Below are positions 33,919 through 43,639 of a stretch of 64,000 nucleotides of DNA, one piece after another (the stretch's first letter is position 1; every line of letters begins with the position of its first letter). The DNA is from JAZKBN01 sp040388605 (GTDB lineage Bacteria > Bacteroidota > Bacteroidia > Cytophagales > Flexibacteraceae), in NCBI GenBank assembly GCA_040388605.1, contig JAZKBN010000022.1, positions 1-64,000 of the forward strand, read 5' to 3'. Position numbers and translations under genes: made by a program. Under the pieces are notes generated by a model. That model was given only the letters and a program-made list of their open reading frames with translations. It did not search any database and had not been told where the DNA came from.

Positions 33919-35019
33919 ATGATCCAGTCAATTTCAGTCAAAAATTTTAAATCTTTAAAGGACTTTAAGCTGAGCTCTTTAAAGCAGATTAATTTATTAA
34001 CAGGGAAGAACAATACCGGGAAAACAACAATACTAAGCGCATTTGCACTCCTTAACTATAAAGGTAATTTTCGTTATATATGCCAAATGCTATTAGATAG
34101 CGGTGAAGATATTACCAAGAACATTTTAGGTGACACAAAAACCAGTTCAATAGCTGCCTTGTTTACTGATCGAGAGATTGGTTTTAAAGATTCAGATGCA
34201 CTTTTTTTGGAATCACAAACTGAGCAATCAACGGATCGCACTAGCATTAGTCTTGTTAGGCTTGGCCTGGAAAAGAGCCAACTTGGACAAATCATTAAGC
34301 GGCCGCTAGCCATTGATGAGAGTTACGATGACTTTAAATCAGAAATAGGAATTGAAATTAAGCACAACGGAAAATCTACATTTAAAGACAAAGATTCAAT
34401 AGATTTTTCAAGTTTAACTCCTCGAACATTCGATGCTTCCGGAATATCCCAATTATTTAACCTTTACTCGTTGGAACCACAAGATACCAGCAGTGTATTT
34501 AACCCCATCCTTTGGGACAGAATAGACTTAACTGACAAGGAGGAATATGTAATTAAAGCTTTACAGCTAATTGAGCCTGGAATTTCAGGAATTAAATTTG
34601 TTGACAATGGAGCACATGATAGAAAACCAATGATTAAACTTTCTAAAAATCAGTTCATTGTTCCACTTCAATGCATGGGAGATGGCATAAACAGAATATT
34701 AACTATTATTCTTGCAATGGTAAACTCTGAAAATGGCTTATTTATTATTGATGAAATCGAAAACGGATTACATTACTCTGTCCAGGAAAAACTTTGGGCA
34801 ATTATTTTTGATCTTGCGCAAAAGTTAAATATCCAGGTATTTGCTACCACCCACAGTCGCGATTGTATAGATGCTTTTGCTGTGGCATTAACCACTACGG
34901 GAAACGAAGATAAAGGCACTATGATTCGCCTTGACAAAAACAATGAGCACATAAGCAAAGTATATTTCGATGCTGAAGAGTTAGCCGCAGCAACTAATCA
35001 AAATATTGAAATACGATGA
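33919..35019 (+). CDS. AAA_21/OLD-type ATPase, first gene of an ATPase-DUF3226 cassette
   Basis: A 366-residue ABC/OLD-type ATPase. Walker A is GKNNTGKTT (29-37). An SDG-like signature appears as MGDGINRIL. Walker B with catalytic Glu is LFIIDEIENGLHY (about 274-286, DE at 278-279), and the His switch is TTHSRD (about 310-315). The central region (60-230) is AT-rich and poorly conserved in feel, as in OLD-type middle domains. The last bases overlap the next gene as ATGA. The gene is much more AT-rich than the flanking esterase and MetH genes, which suggests a foreign origin. It resembles the ATPase half of PARIS/OLD-like defence pairs; the exact subfamily is not certain. Confidence 0.85.
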   Translation: MIQSISVKNFKSLKDFKLSSLKQINLLTGKNNTGKTTILSAFALLNYKGNFRYICQMLLDSGEDITKNILGDTKTSSIAALFTDREIGFKDSDALFLESQTEQSTDRTSISLVRLGLEKSQLGQIIKRPLAIDESYDDFKSEIGIEIKHNGKSTFKDKDSIDFSSLTPRTFDASGISQLFNLYSLEPQDTSSVFNPILWDRIDLTDKEEYVIKALQLIEPGISGIKFVDNGAHDRKPMIKLSKNQFIVPLQCMGDGINRILTIILAMVNSENGLFIIDEIENGLHYSVQEKLWAIIFDLAQKLNIQVFATTHSRDCIDAFAVALTTTGNEDKGTMIRLDKNNEHISKVYFDAEELAAATNQNIEIR

Positions 35020-35705
35020 AGGCTGCTAAGAAAAATCTTTACAAAAGACTTTTGGTAGAAGGCAAAAACGATGAGCATGTTGTTTATGCGCTATGTAATA
35101 GTTTTGGGTTGCCCCAGAACTTTGAAGTTGTTGATTGTGATGGCATAGACGGTATATGGCTGCAACTTTCAATTGCTGAAAAATCAGACATAAGTGCTAT
35201 GGGAATTATTGTTGATACGGACCTGAGCTTACAATCCCGATGGCAGTCAGTTCGCGATAAGCTGCAAAAAAACCTGTCAGATTTCAAACCCGCATTACCC
35301 GATAATGATTCCTTTCCGGCTTATGGCTTAATTACAGAAGCTTATACTTATGACCGTGACCAACCGGACAAATCAACAATTCAAAAGAAGAAAAAAATCG
35401 GAGTTTGGATTATGCCCGACAATAGTCAAAGAGGCATTTTAGAGGACTTCATAGCCATGTTAATCCCGGAAAATGACTTATTGATGCCTGCAGTGTCGGC
35501 ACACATAAATCAGGTTGAAGAGGCAGGCTTAAATAAATATTCCCTTACCCATCAATCGAAAGCAAGAATTCATGCGTGGCTAGCCTTGCAGGAATCCCCG
35601 GGCACACCTCTCGGCCAAAGCATTACAAAAGGTTACCTAAACCCCAATTCTGAAATCTGCCTTCGCTTTACCAATTGGCTTAAAGAGCTCTTTGAAGATT
35701 CTTAA
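35016..35705 (+). CDS. DUF3226 family protein, TOPRIM-like putative effector
   Basis: A 229-residue DUF3226 protein. The TOPRIM pattern is plain: LLVEGKNDEH at the N-terminus (Glu15) and IIVDTDLSLQSRW (Asp67, Asp69). These are followed by the family motifs GVWIMPDNSQRGILEDF (about 129-145) and ARIHAWLALQESPGTPLGQSI. TOPRIM folds occur in topoisomerases, primases and OLD-family nucleases; in two-gene pairs with an ATPase they are usually the effector. It overlaps the ATPase by ATGA, and its stop codon interlocks with the stop of metH on the opposite strand (35702-35705). Nuclease activity is inferred. Confidence 0.85.
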   Translation: MKAAKKNLYKRLLVEGKNDEHVVYALCNSFGLPQNFEVVDCDGIDGIWLQLSIAEKSDISAMGIIVDTDLSLQSRWQSVRDKLQKNLSDFKPALPDNDSFPAYGLITEAYTYDRDQPDKSTIQKKKKIGVWIMPDNSQRGILEDFIAMLIPENDLLMPAVSAHINQVEEAGLNKYSLTHQSKARIHAWLALQESPGTPLGQSITKGYLNPNSEICLRFTNWLKELFEDS

Positions 35706-38700
35706 TCCCCATAAGCCAAATTAGGCCCCAGCCAGCGTTCGGCTTCTTCCTTTGTCCAGCCTTTGCGGCTTGCATAGTCTATCACCTGGTCTTCGCCTAT
35801 TTTCCCGAGGCCGAAATACCTTGAATCAGGATGCGCGAAGAACCAGCCGCTGACGGCTGCGGCCGGGTACATGGCATAGCTTTCGGTAAGCTCAAGGGCA
35901 ATGTTGTTTTCCACATCAAGCAGGTCGAACAAGGTGCGTTTTTCGGTATGCTCGGGGCAGGCCGGGTAACCGGGAGCAGGGCGAATGCCTTGGTATTGCT
36001 CATCTATCATGGCCTGCACATCGCCTTTTTCGTTGGGGGCATAAGCCCAAAACTCTGTACGGACACGCTTGTGAATGAGCTCGGCAAATGCTTCTGCGAG
36101 TCGATCTGCAATGGCTTTAATGAGTATGCTGTTGTAATCGTCGTGGGCGGCTTCGTATTCCGCCACCAGTTTTTCTATGCCTATGCCGGCTGTTACAGCG
36201 AAAGCGCCAATATAATCTGTACGACCACTGTCTATAGGGGCAATCCAATCGGCCAGGGCAGTATTCGCGAGGTCTTTACCTTTCAGGCCCTGCTGACGCA
36301 GAGTATGCAATACGGCAAGGGGTTCTGCAGGTAACAGGGCACCCAAATCATCGAGCCTCTTTGCATCATGCGCCGAAAGGTATGCGTTCTGCAAGGCCTG
36401 CACCGCCTCGGCAGCAACAGATACTGTTATGCTCCCGCCTGTTGAGCCTGATTTTGGCCTCGGCACAAATTTGCTTTGCCTGTGGGTTCCGTGCTTTTCG
36501 CAGTTCGTTTCCGTTATTTGTTCTTCGTAATCATAAACCACAATATCATCACCTATAGCATTAGCCGGCCAAAGGCCGAAGGCGGCAGAGGCTTTCAGTA
36601 GTTTGCCTTTAATAACCTTTTGCAGCATGGCCTGCGCATCATCGTAAAGCTTTTTGGCTTCGGAACCAACAACAGGGTCGCTGAAAATTTTAGGGTATTT
36701 GCCCTTCAGCTGCCATGTGGCGAAGAACGGGGTCCAGTCTATGTATTCTGCAATTTCAGCAAGGTCGTAATCAGGAAAGTATTTAACGCCCAGGAATTTC
36801 GGGCTATATATCGGCGATTCTGCCCAGTTGATGGCGGGCTTATTGGCGCGGGCATCGGCTATGCTGAGGTAATCTTTATCGCGCTTGCGCCCGGCATGGT
36901 CGGCACGGAGCTTGGCGTACTCAAGCTTAATTTCAGAGAAATATTCATCGCGGGTTTTATCGCTGCTGAGCTTACCGGCTACCGGTACGCATCGGCTGGC
37001 ATCAAGCACGTGAACAACCGGGCCGCTGTAATGCGGGGCTATTTTAACAGCAGTATGCAAACGTGAAGTTGTGGCTCCCCCTATCAGCAGGGGTATTGTA
37101 AAGCCCTGGCGCTCCATTTCCTTGGCTACATGCACCATCTCGTCAAGCGATGGGGTAATCAGGCCGCTCAAGCCTATAATATCGGCATTTACCTCGCGGG
37201 CGGTGCGCAGTATTTTATCGGCCGGGGTCATAACGCCAAGGTCTACCACCTCGTAATTGTTGCAGCCGAGTACTACGCCTACTATGTTCTTACCAATATC
37301 ATGCACATCACCTTTAACGGTGGCCATCACAATGGTTCCGGCGGTTGTAACGGCATCGGGGTCAACATCGGTACCGGCTTCCAGGCGGACACGCTCTTTT
37401 TCTGCCTCAATAAAAGGCAGCAAGTAAGCCACCGATTTTTTCATAACCCGCGCACTCTTAACCACCTGCGGAAGAAACATTTTGCCGGCGCCGAAAAGGT
37501 CGCCTACTATGTTCATGCCGTCCATTAAGGGGCCTTCAATTACCTGTAAAGGACGTTCGTATTGCAGGCGGGCTTCCTCGGTATCAAGGTCAATGTATTC
37601 GGTAATGCCCTTTACTAAGGCATGGCTCAGGCGTTCCTGTACGGTGCCCAGCCTCCAGGTTTCATCCCGAACCAAGGACGCACCCTTGCTTTTCAGGGTT
37701 TCGGCCAGGGTAACAAGGCGTTCGGTGGCATCAGGGCGACGGTTCCAGAGCACGTCTTCCACATGCTGCAACAGGTTGGGCTCAATATCGGCGTAAACCG
37801 AAATCATGCCTGCGTTTACAATACCCATATCGAGCCCGGCCTGCACGGCGCGGTACAGGAATGCGCTGTGCATGGCTTCGCGCACGGTATCGTTACCCCG
37901 GAAGCTGAAAGATATATTGCTGATACCGCCGCTCACGCGGGCGAATGGCAGGTTGGCCTTAATCCATTCGGTGGCGCGCACGAAATCTACTGCATAATTG
38001 TTATGCTCTTCTATACCCGTGGCAACGGTGAGTATGTTCGGGTCGAAGATGATGTCTTCGGGCGGGAAGCCAACGGTTTCAGTAAGAATTTTATAAGCCC
38101 GGGCGCAAATAGCTATGCGGCGTTCGTAGCTGTCGGCCTGTCCCTGCTCATCGAAGGCCATAACCACCACAGCAGCGCCGTAAAGGCGCACCTTATTGGC
38201 AAGCTCTATAAACTTTTCTTCCCCTTCTTTTAAAGATATGGAGTTTACAATGCTGCGGCCCTGTGTGCATTTCAGGCCGGCTTCAATCACGCTCCATTTG
38301 CTGCTGTCTATCATAATAGGCAGGCGGGCAATATCGGGTTCCGATGCTATCAGGTTCAGGAAATCGGTCATGGCCTGCTCGCTGTCGAGCATGCCTTCGT
38401 CCATATTCACATCTATCACCTGCGCGCCGCCTTCGGCCTGTGAACGGGCAACTGTTAGGGCGGCTTCATAATCGCCGGCTTTTATGAGGCGGGCAAAGGC
38501 TTTGGAACCGGTTACATTGGTGCGCTCGCCTATGTTCACAAAGTTGCTGCCGGGGTATAAGTTAAGTACCTCGAGACCGCTGTAGCGCGGCCTGCGTTCC
38601 GGTACGGGCACTTCACGCGGACTATGTTTTGCAGCCACATCTGCAATTGCTCTGATGTGCTCGGGGGTTGTGCCGCAGCAACCGCCCACTATATTCAAAA

Positions 38701-39616
38701 AGTTATGGTCCAGGAATTCGCTTACAGATGCGGCCATGTATTCGGGCGTTTCATCATACTCGCCGAAGGCATTCGGCAGACCGGCATTGGGGTGCGCCGA
38801 AGTAAATACGCCGGCTTTTTCGCTGAGCTCTTCAATATAAGGACGAAGAAGATCGGCCCCGAGGGCGCAGTTAAAGCCTATGGAAAGAATGGGTAAATGC
38901 GTTACCGATGCAAGGAACGCCTCCAGGGTTTGCCCGCTGAGGGTGCGGCCGCTGGCATCGGTAATGGTGCCGCTTACCATGATGGGCCAATCGCGGTTTT
39001 TCTCTTTGAATACTATGTCGCAGGCGAACAGGGCAGCCTTAGCGTTCAGGGTATCGAAAATGGTTTCAATGAGAATGAGGTCGGAGCCGCCGTCAATAAG
39101 TCCGCGAATTTGCTCTGAGTAGGCTGTTACCAAATCATCGAAGGTAACGGCGCGGTAGCCGGGGTTATTTACATCGGGGCTTAATGATGCGCTGCGGTTG
39201 GTAGGCCCAACGGAACCGGCCACAAAGCGGGGCTTATTCGGTTCATTGGCGGTAAACTCATCGGCAACTGTGCGGGCCAGCTTTGCCGAGGCTACGTTCA
39301 TTTCATAGGCCAGGCTTTCCATGCCGTAATCGGCCATGGCTATGGTGGTGGAAGAGAAGGTGTTTGTTTCGGCAATATCGGCGCCGGCGGCGAAATAGCG
39401 GCGGTGAATATCGGCTATAATATCGGGCCGGGTAAGGCTGAGCAAATCGTTATTGCCTTTCAGCTCCGAAGGCCAATTTTTAAAACGTTCGCCCCTGAAA
39501 TCTTCCTCTGAAAGCTTATGGCGCTGTATAAGCGTACCCATTGCCCCGTCGAGGACAAGGATGCGGTGTTTGAGTATTTCAGAAAAATCAACAGGCTTCG
39601 CGATATTCAGTTCCAT
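35702..39616 (-). CDS. metH: Cobalamin-dependent methionine synthase
   Basis: A complete 1304-residue MetH. The domains run in order. The homocysteine-binding barrel (about 1-340) starts RILVLDGAMGTLIQ and has the zinc cysteines of GGCCGTTPEHI. The methyl-folate barrel (about 350-630) contains NIGERTNVTGSKAF and the NISFSFRGND motif. The cobalamin cap and B12-binding domain (about 680-950) has GDVHDIGKNIV, where the His is the cobalt ligand, then LIGGATTSR. The AdoMet reactivation domain (about 980-1304) has RPAPGYPACPEHTEK and ESYAMYPAAAVSGW. It makes methionine from homocysteine using methyl-tetrahydrofolate. No cobalamin or SAM riboswitch was recognised upstream. Its start at 39616 (MELNIAKPVDF) is reasonable. 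Confidence 0.95.
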   Translation of the reverse strand: MELNIAKPVDFSEILKHRILVLDGAMGTLIQRHKLSEEDFRGERFKNWPSELKGNNDLLSLTRPDIIADIHRRYFAAGADIAETNTFSSTTIAMADYGMESLAYEMNVASAKLARTVADEFTANEPNKPRFVAGSVGPTNRSASLSPDVNNPGYRAVTFDDLVTAYSEQIRGLIDGGSDLILIETIFDTLNAKAALFACDIVFKEKNRDWPIMVSGTITDASGRTLSGQTLEAFLASVTHLPILSIGFNCALGADLLRPYIEELSEKAGVFTSAHPNAGLPNAFGEYDETPEYMAASVSEFLDHNFLNIVGGCCGTTPEHIRAIADVAAKHSPREVPVPERRPRYSGLEVLNLYPGSNFVNIGERTNVTGSKAFARLIKAGDYEAALTVARSQAEGGAQVIDVNMDEGMLDSEQAMTDFLNLIASEPDIARLPIMIDSSKWSVIEAGLKCTQGRSIVNSISLKEGEEKFIELANKVRLYGAAVVVMAFDEQGQADSYERRIAICARAYKILTETVGFPPEDIIFDPNILTVATGIEEHNNYAVDFVRATEWIKANLPFARVSGGISNISFSFRGNDTVREAMHSAFLYRAVQAGLDMGIVNAGMISVYADIEPNLLQHVEDVLWNRRPDATERLVTLAETLKSKGASLVRDETWRLGTVQERLSHALVKGITEYIDLDTEEARLQYERPLQVIEGPLMDGMNIVGDLFGAGKMFLPQVVKSARVMKKSVAYLLPFIEAEKERVRLEAGTDVDPDAVTTAGTIVMATVKGDVHDIGKNIVGVVLGCNNYEVVDLGVMTPADKILRTAREVNADIIGLSGLITPSLDEMVHVAKEMERQGFTIPLLIGGATTSRLHTAVKIAPHYSGPVVHVLDASRCVPVAGKLSSDKTRDEYFSEIKLEYAKLRADHAGRKRDKDYLSIADARANKPAINWAESPIYSPKFLGVKYFPDYDLAEIAEYIDWTPFFATWQLKGKYPKIFSDPVVGSEAKKLYDDAQAMLQKVIKGKLLKASAAFGLWPANAIGDDIVVYDYEEQITETNCEKHGTHRQSKFVPRPKSGSTGGSITVSVAAEAVQALQNAYLSAHDAKRLDDLGALLPAEPLAVLHTLRQQGLKGKDLANTALADWIAPIDSGRTDYIGAFAVTAGIGIEKLVAEYEAAHDDYNSILIKAIADRLAEAFAELIHKRVRTEFWAYAPNEKGDVQAMIDEQYQGIRPAPGYPACPEHTEKRTLFDLLDVENNIALELTESYAMYPAAAVSGWFFAHPDSRYFGLGKIGEDQVIDYASRKGWTKEEAERWLGPNLAYGD

Positions 39617-40142
39617 GTAAAGAGGGTATTTTCAGGGCAATGCCGGGCAGGGCTCAATGCATGCCGGGCCGATTCTTATAGCTTAATTAAGGATAAAGTC
39701 GAAACAGGCAACAGTAAACCACACCCATAAAGGCATGCGTTTTCTGCCGTTGAATCGGCTTGACTTATCCGGGAAATTTGGAGGCAGGGTACAGGGAAAA
39801 AGCGGTTAGCGCAAAAAAGCAGCTGTCCTTATCTTTCCCGGCATGGCCATGCACGAGTGGAAGTTAGCACCGAAGCAGCCGTGCATAAGCACCGGCGCAG
39901 GTTGCCAAGACATCACAGGGTCCATTCCCTCCGTCTTTCTGGATAAGATAATGCAAAATAGCGGAAAAATCGGGGGAATGGCAAGGGGAGCACGTTTTTT
40001 GCACAAAAATCAAAGAGGCGATAATGACCGGACCAAAAAGACGGGCAAGCAGCGAAAACGATTGAAACATTCTTCTCAGAGAATCACCTGAAAACAGTTT
40101 CCGCTGCCAACCAATTCCAAGCGCACAATACAATGGGCAGTT
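39617..40142. other. Intergenic region upstream of metH
   Basis: A 526-base stretch with no gene I can support. The metH leader should be here, but no B12-box (GCCACTG-like) or other riboswitch core was recognised on the minus strand. Base composition is mixed. Confidence 0.4.
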
Positions 40143-41060
40143 CTATTTTTCTTCTTTATATGGCAAACTCATTTGCTTCCTGAATGCCGCAATTCTTTGC
40201 CCCGATATTTTGCCGCGCTTTGTTCTTTCAATCAAATGGTTTAAATATACCTTGTTAAGAGGATGATTAAGCACAAACCCGACATACTTAGCGCCAAAAA
40301 GAGCTGTATAGGAAGGCGCTAAACCATCTAAATTTGTTTTCATAATCATTTCAATAGCTTTTGATGCATCATCTTCCCCGTTGGCACTTGCCTGCCTGTT
40401 CATACTCAGCATATTGGCCGGGCTCGTTTGCTGATTAAAATCGGCATAAAAAGAGAGCCATCGATTCATTTCGTGGTGCGCCGATGATGCGTAATCGTCG
40501 AGTGTTAATGTATTGCTGTCGAGGGGGAAAATGAAGCGCCAATTATCATCGTAAGCCGATATACTTGGGTATTCAGGCTTGGGCATAGCCTGGGCAAGCA
40601 GGTACATGCCGGTACCCGGCGCCGTACCCTGCATACGGAACCTGCCGAGGCTGTCGGCACGGGCTGAGTCGAGGAGTTTCCAATTGGTTTCGGCATCAGA
40701 GAACAAGTAAACGGTAAGGTCACTGTCGCCACGCATCACAAAATTCACTCCATGGGATACAATATGGTATTTGAAGGGCACCCCCGCAATATCGTCAGGG
40801 TAATTCAGGGTATCGCCCTCAAGATCAAACTTCTCACTGAGATACATTCGGTATTCAGCCTCCTCCAAGGGATCCTTTTTCGGTGAATCGACCGGCGCAA
40901 GTACCATGGCCGAACCTGCACGGGCCGGAACACCTGTTGTTGAAGCATTCTTATGTCCGCGGCCCGAATAAAGCCATACACTTATGCCAATCACAACCAC
41001 ACATAATTTTGATGCAAAAACAATCCGCATTTTACGCACTTCCATAAAATTGTAATTCAA
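40143..41060 (-). CDS. Unknown exported protein with a DUF4369-like domain
   Basis: A 305-residue protein with one N-terminal hydrophobic segment (about 11-28, VFASKLCVVVIGISVWLYSG) that looks like a signal anchor. A more likely start is the Met of MRIVFASKL, 10 residues in. Residues of about 100-155 (VMRGDSDLTVYLFSD, then LLDSARADSLGRFRMQG) resemble the beta-sandwich DUF4369 domain found in front of thioredoxin domains in Bacteroidota. The C-terminal half is helical (NRWLSFYADFNQQTSP, NHLIERTKRGK) and lacks a CxxC thioredoxin motif. I infer an envelope protein of unknown role. It appears to be alone on its strand. Confidence 0.5.
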   Translation of the reverse strand: MNYNFMEVRKMRIVFASKLCVVVIGISVWLYSGRGHKNASTTGVPARAGSAMVLAPVDSPKKDPLEEAEYRMYLSEKFDLEGDTLNYPDDIAGVPFKYHIVSHGVNFVMRGDSDLTVYLFSDAETNWKLLDSARADSLGRFRMQGTAPGTGMYLLAQAMPKPEYPSISAYDDNWRFIFPLDSNTLTLDDYASSAHHEMNRWLSFYADFNQQTSPANMLSMNRQASANGEDDASKAIEMIMKTNLDGLAPSYTALFGAKYVGFVLNHPLNKVYLNHLIERTKRGKISGQRIAAFRKQMSLPYKEEK

Positions 41061-41399
41061 AAACTACTTTTGGTTTGTTATTATTAAAATACTGACCATT
41101 AAATAATTATGTTCAATGCTATTATGCAGTTCGCCAACAGCAGCATAAATTTAGCATTATTTCACAGTCGGTTCATGGTTTTTAACAATATTCGAGAAAT
41201 CAGTCCAATTAAATCTTCGTTCAAGTTTAAAATTCATATGTGCAATGGTACAATTTTCTGAGCAAGGCCTGAAACAGTAACACACAAATTGCAATTCAAA
41301 AAAACACCGCGGCGGTGGCGGTACATTGCGCCATTTCCAAACCAATGGAGGCAGAATCATTCTGTCGGCTCTTTCCCCTGAATTCCCGATATTTGCCCC
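41061..41399. other. Divergent intergenic region
   Basis: No gene, repeat or clear promoter was recognised between the minus-strand DUF4369-like gene and the split nucleotidase genes. Confidence 0.4.
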
Positions 41400-42182
41400 A
41401 TGCCCCAAACGCCGACACCAAGGCCGCACAGCCCCTTTTTAATACCGGCCACCCTACTGGCTGCCCTGCTTTTTTATGCGGGCTGCAAGCCTGCTTTGCA
41501 CAGGCAATCGGTTTCGCCGCAAAATATCAGCATCGGGTACGATGCGCCTGTTGATACCGCTGTCGATAATTTTATTGCTCCTTACCGCAACAGCATGGCT
41601 GCTGAAATGAACAGGGTATTGGGCAGCAATGCGCAGGTGCTTGAAAAGAATGTTGAAGAATCTACGCTCGGCAATTTTGCCGCCGACATGCTGCTTGAAG
41701 AAGCCCGCCGCATAACCGGGAACAACACCCCCGATATGGCAGCCGTAACAAACGGAGGCCTGCGTGTAAACCTGCCCGCCGGGCCCATATTGGTCAGCAA
41801 TATTTTCGAATACTGCCCCTTCGAAAATGAATTGGTTATTCTCACCCTCAAAGGCGGCGATGTGTACCGCATGTTCAAATACATGGGCGCAGGCAAAAAC
41901 CTGACTCTCGCCAACACAACAGCCATTTTCATAAACGGCAAATTGCAGCTTGCTACCATAGGCGGGCAGGGCCTCGATACCATGCGTACCTATACCCTTG
42001 CCACCAGCGATTACCTGGCCGAAGGCGGAGACCGCATGAGCATGCTGCCCAATGCCATTGCCCGCAAAAATACAGGTATGAAAATACGCGAGCTTACCAT
42101 GGAGCACATCAGTCGGCTGACTGCCGCCGGAAAGCAGATAACCGTTAAAAAAGACGGCCGTATGCAGTTCCATACCGAATAA
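41400..42182 (+). CDS. 5'-nucleotidase C-terminal domain protein (stand-alone)
   Basis: A 260-residue protein with a lipoprotein signal (LAALLFYAGC). It consists of only the substrate-binding C-terminal domain of UshA-type 5'-nucleotidases (5_nucleotid_C): LGNFAADMLLEEARR, AVTNGGLRVNLPAGPILVSNIFEYCPFEN, LKGGDVYRMF, and SDYLAEGGDRMSML. The metallophosphoesterase half is encoded by the next gene, 67 bases downstream. In the classical enzyme the order is the reverse and both are in one chain. The two products are expected to meet in the periplasm and act on nucleotides or related esters. Confidence 0.88.
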   Translation: MPQTPTPRPHSPFLIPATLLAALLFYAGCKPALHRQSVSPQNISIGYDAPVDTAVDNFIAPYRNSMAAEMNRVLGSNAQVLEKNVEESTLGNFAADMLLEEARRITGNNTPDMAAVTNGGLRVNLPAGPILVSNIFEYCPFENELVILTLKGGDVYRMFKYMGAGKNLTLANTTAIFINGKLQLATIGGQGLDTMRTYTLATSDYLAEGGDRMSMLPNAIARKNTGMKIRELTMEHISRLTAAGKQITVKKDGRMQFHTE

Positions 42183-42249
42183 GCAGGGCTGATCTTGCCG
42201 CTGCTTTCAAACTGACCTATTCCATTTCACTGCCGTTAGCCCAATTCCC

Positions 42250-43188
42250 ATGAATCGCCGATTATTTATACAGAACACAGTAGTGGCCGGGGCGGCATTG
42301 GCCCTTGCACCGCAATGGGCAATGGGGGCTAAGGAAACCCGGCTAACCGTTTTGCATACGAATGATATGCACAGCCGCATAGATCCCTTCCCGGCTGAAG
42401 GGGGCAAGTTTGCCGGCCTGGGGGGTATGGCCCGTCGAGCGGCCATGATTTCTAAAATACGGCAGGAGCATGGCAATGTGCTTTTGCTCGATGCCGGCGA
42501 TGTTTTCCAGGGCACACCGTATTTCAATTACTACGGCGGCGAACCCGAATTTAAGCTTATGAGCCGCATGGGCTACGATGCGGCCACCCTCGGCAACCAT
42601 GATTTCGATAACGGGCTCGAAGGACTAAAGCGCATGCTGCCCCATGCCAAATTTCCTTTCATAAATGCCAATTACGATTTTTCAGGCACCATTCTCTCCG
42701 GCCAATTCGCCCCTTATAAAATCTTCGACAAGGGCGGTATTAAGGTAGGCGTTTACGGCCTCGGCATAGAGCTCAAGGGCCTTGTGGCCGATAAAAATTT
42801 CGGCAATACCAAATACCTCGACCCGGTTACAAAAGCCAAGGAAACCGCCGCCCTGCTCCGTTCCAAGGGCTGCCATCTGGTTATCTGCCTCTCGCATTTG
42901 GGCCTGTTCTATGATACAGACCGCATATCAGACCGCAGGCTGGCCCCGCAGGCCACCGGTACAGACCTCATAATAGGCGGCCATACCCATACCCTTTTAG
43001 AAAAGCCCGAAAACTATACCACCACCGACGGCAGCCCCATTATGGTAAACCAGGTTGGCTGGGCCGGCATTTGCCTCGGGCGCATAGATTACGTTTTCAG
43101 TTCAGGTAAAAACCTGAAGCAGGTGAGCGCCGCTGCCATGCCCGTAGGCGGCAGCCCTGCCGATTTGCAGGCCCATTGGGAGGGCTAA
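42250..43188 (+). CDS. 5'-nucleotidase metallophosphoesterase domain protein (stand-alone)
   Basis: A 312-residue calcineurin-like phosphoesterase corresponding to the catalytic half of UshA. Metal-ligand motifs are HTNDMHSR, LDAGDVFQG, LGNHDFDNG, CLSHLG and GGHTHTLLE. The N-terminus MNRRLFIQNTVVAGAALALAP has a twin-arginine-like NRRLF motif and a hydrophobic core, so it may be exported by the Tat route as a folded metalloprotein. The substrate-binding half is the gene just upstream. The pair is a split form of one nucleotidase and probably an operon. Confidence 0.9.
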   Translation: MNRRLFIQNTVVAGAALALAPQWAMGAKETRLTVLHTNDMHSRIDPFPAEGGKFAGLGGMARRAAMISKIRQEHGNVLLLDAGDVFQGTPYFNYYGGEPEFKLMSRMGYDAATLGNHDFDNGLEGLKRMLPHAKFPFINANYDFSGTILSGQFAPYKIFDKGGIKVGVYGLGIELKGLVADKNFGNTKYLDPVTKAKETAALLRSKGCHLVICLSHLGLFYDTDRISDRRLAPQATGTDLIIGGHTHTLLEKPENYTTTDGSPIMVNQVGWAGICLGRIDYVFSSGKNLKQVSAAAMPVGGSPADLQAHWEG

Positions 43189-43639
43189 TACCTGGCCCGC
43201 TCCATTAAATTTGCGAAAGTGTATCTGGGCCGTTCCTGAATCAAGGTGCGGCTCTTTTTACAACAGGCAGCTGAAAAGCATGTGCCTGGTAGTTCTGTTT
43301 AATTTTTACATATTGGTTTACAGGCAATTACACTTATTTTCTTACCCAGGGTTTACTTAGCTTAGTGCCTGATTGTTATAGCATAAAACAAGGCTGTACG
43401 TTGGCTTAAGCCGATGGCAGTTGTATTTTATAAATGCGTTGTTTTAAAAGACTAAAAGCACAATTCAGGCAGGCATAAGGCGTTTCGGTTATACAAAAAC
43501 AGGGTTTCGATAAAGATTGAAAAACTCTCTTCCGGTAAAAACCACCTTTCATCCCTGCTTTACCTGCCTTCGGAAATTCCTTTATCGCTGCTTTTTTTAC
43601 ACGCTTTACATTTACATCGTCTTAAACAAACACATTGCT
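43189..43639. other. Intergenic region before the acyl-carrier-like gene
   Basis: No gene was seen in about 450 bases. TAAATTTG at 43206-43213 matches the -7 consensus exactly but has no well-spaced -33 element. It would give a long leader of about 425 bases for the ACP-like gene. Confidence 0.4.

Noticed and set aside
39843..40091. 82-residue plus-strand frame upstream of metH
   Set aside because: Basic, low-similarity sequence with no promoter or conserved pattern; noise in an intergenic region.
39617..40142. A cobalamin or SAM riboswitch upstream of metH
   Set aside because: I looked for the B12 box and S-box cores on the minus strand and did not find them. A covariance search would be the deciding test.
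43517..43639. Longer N-terminus for the ACP-like protein from 43517
   Set aside because: The added residues are Cys/Phe/Tyr-rich and unrelated to carrier proteins; the ATG at 43640 gives a standard length.
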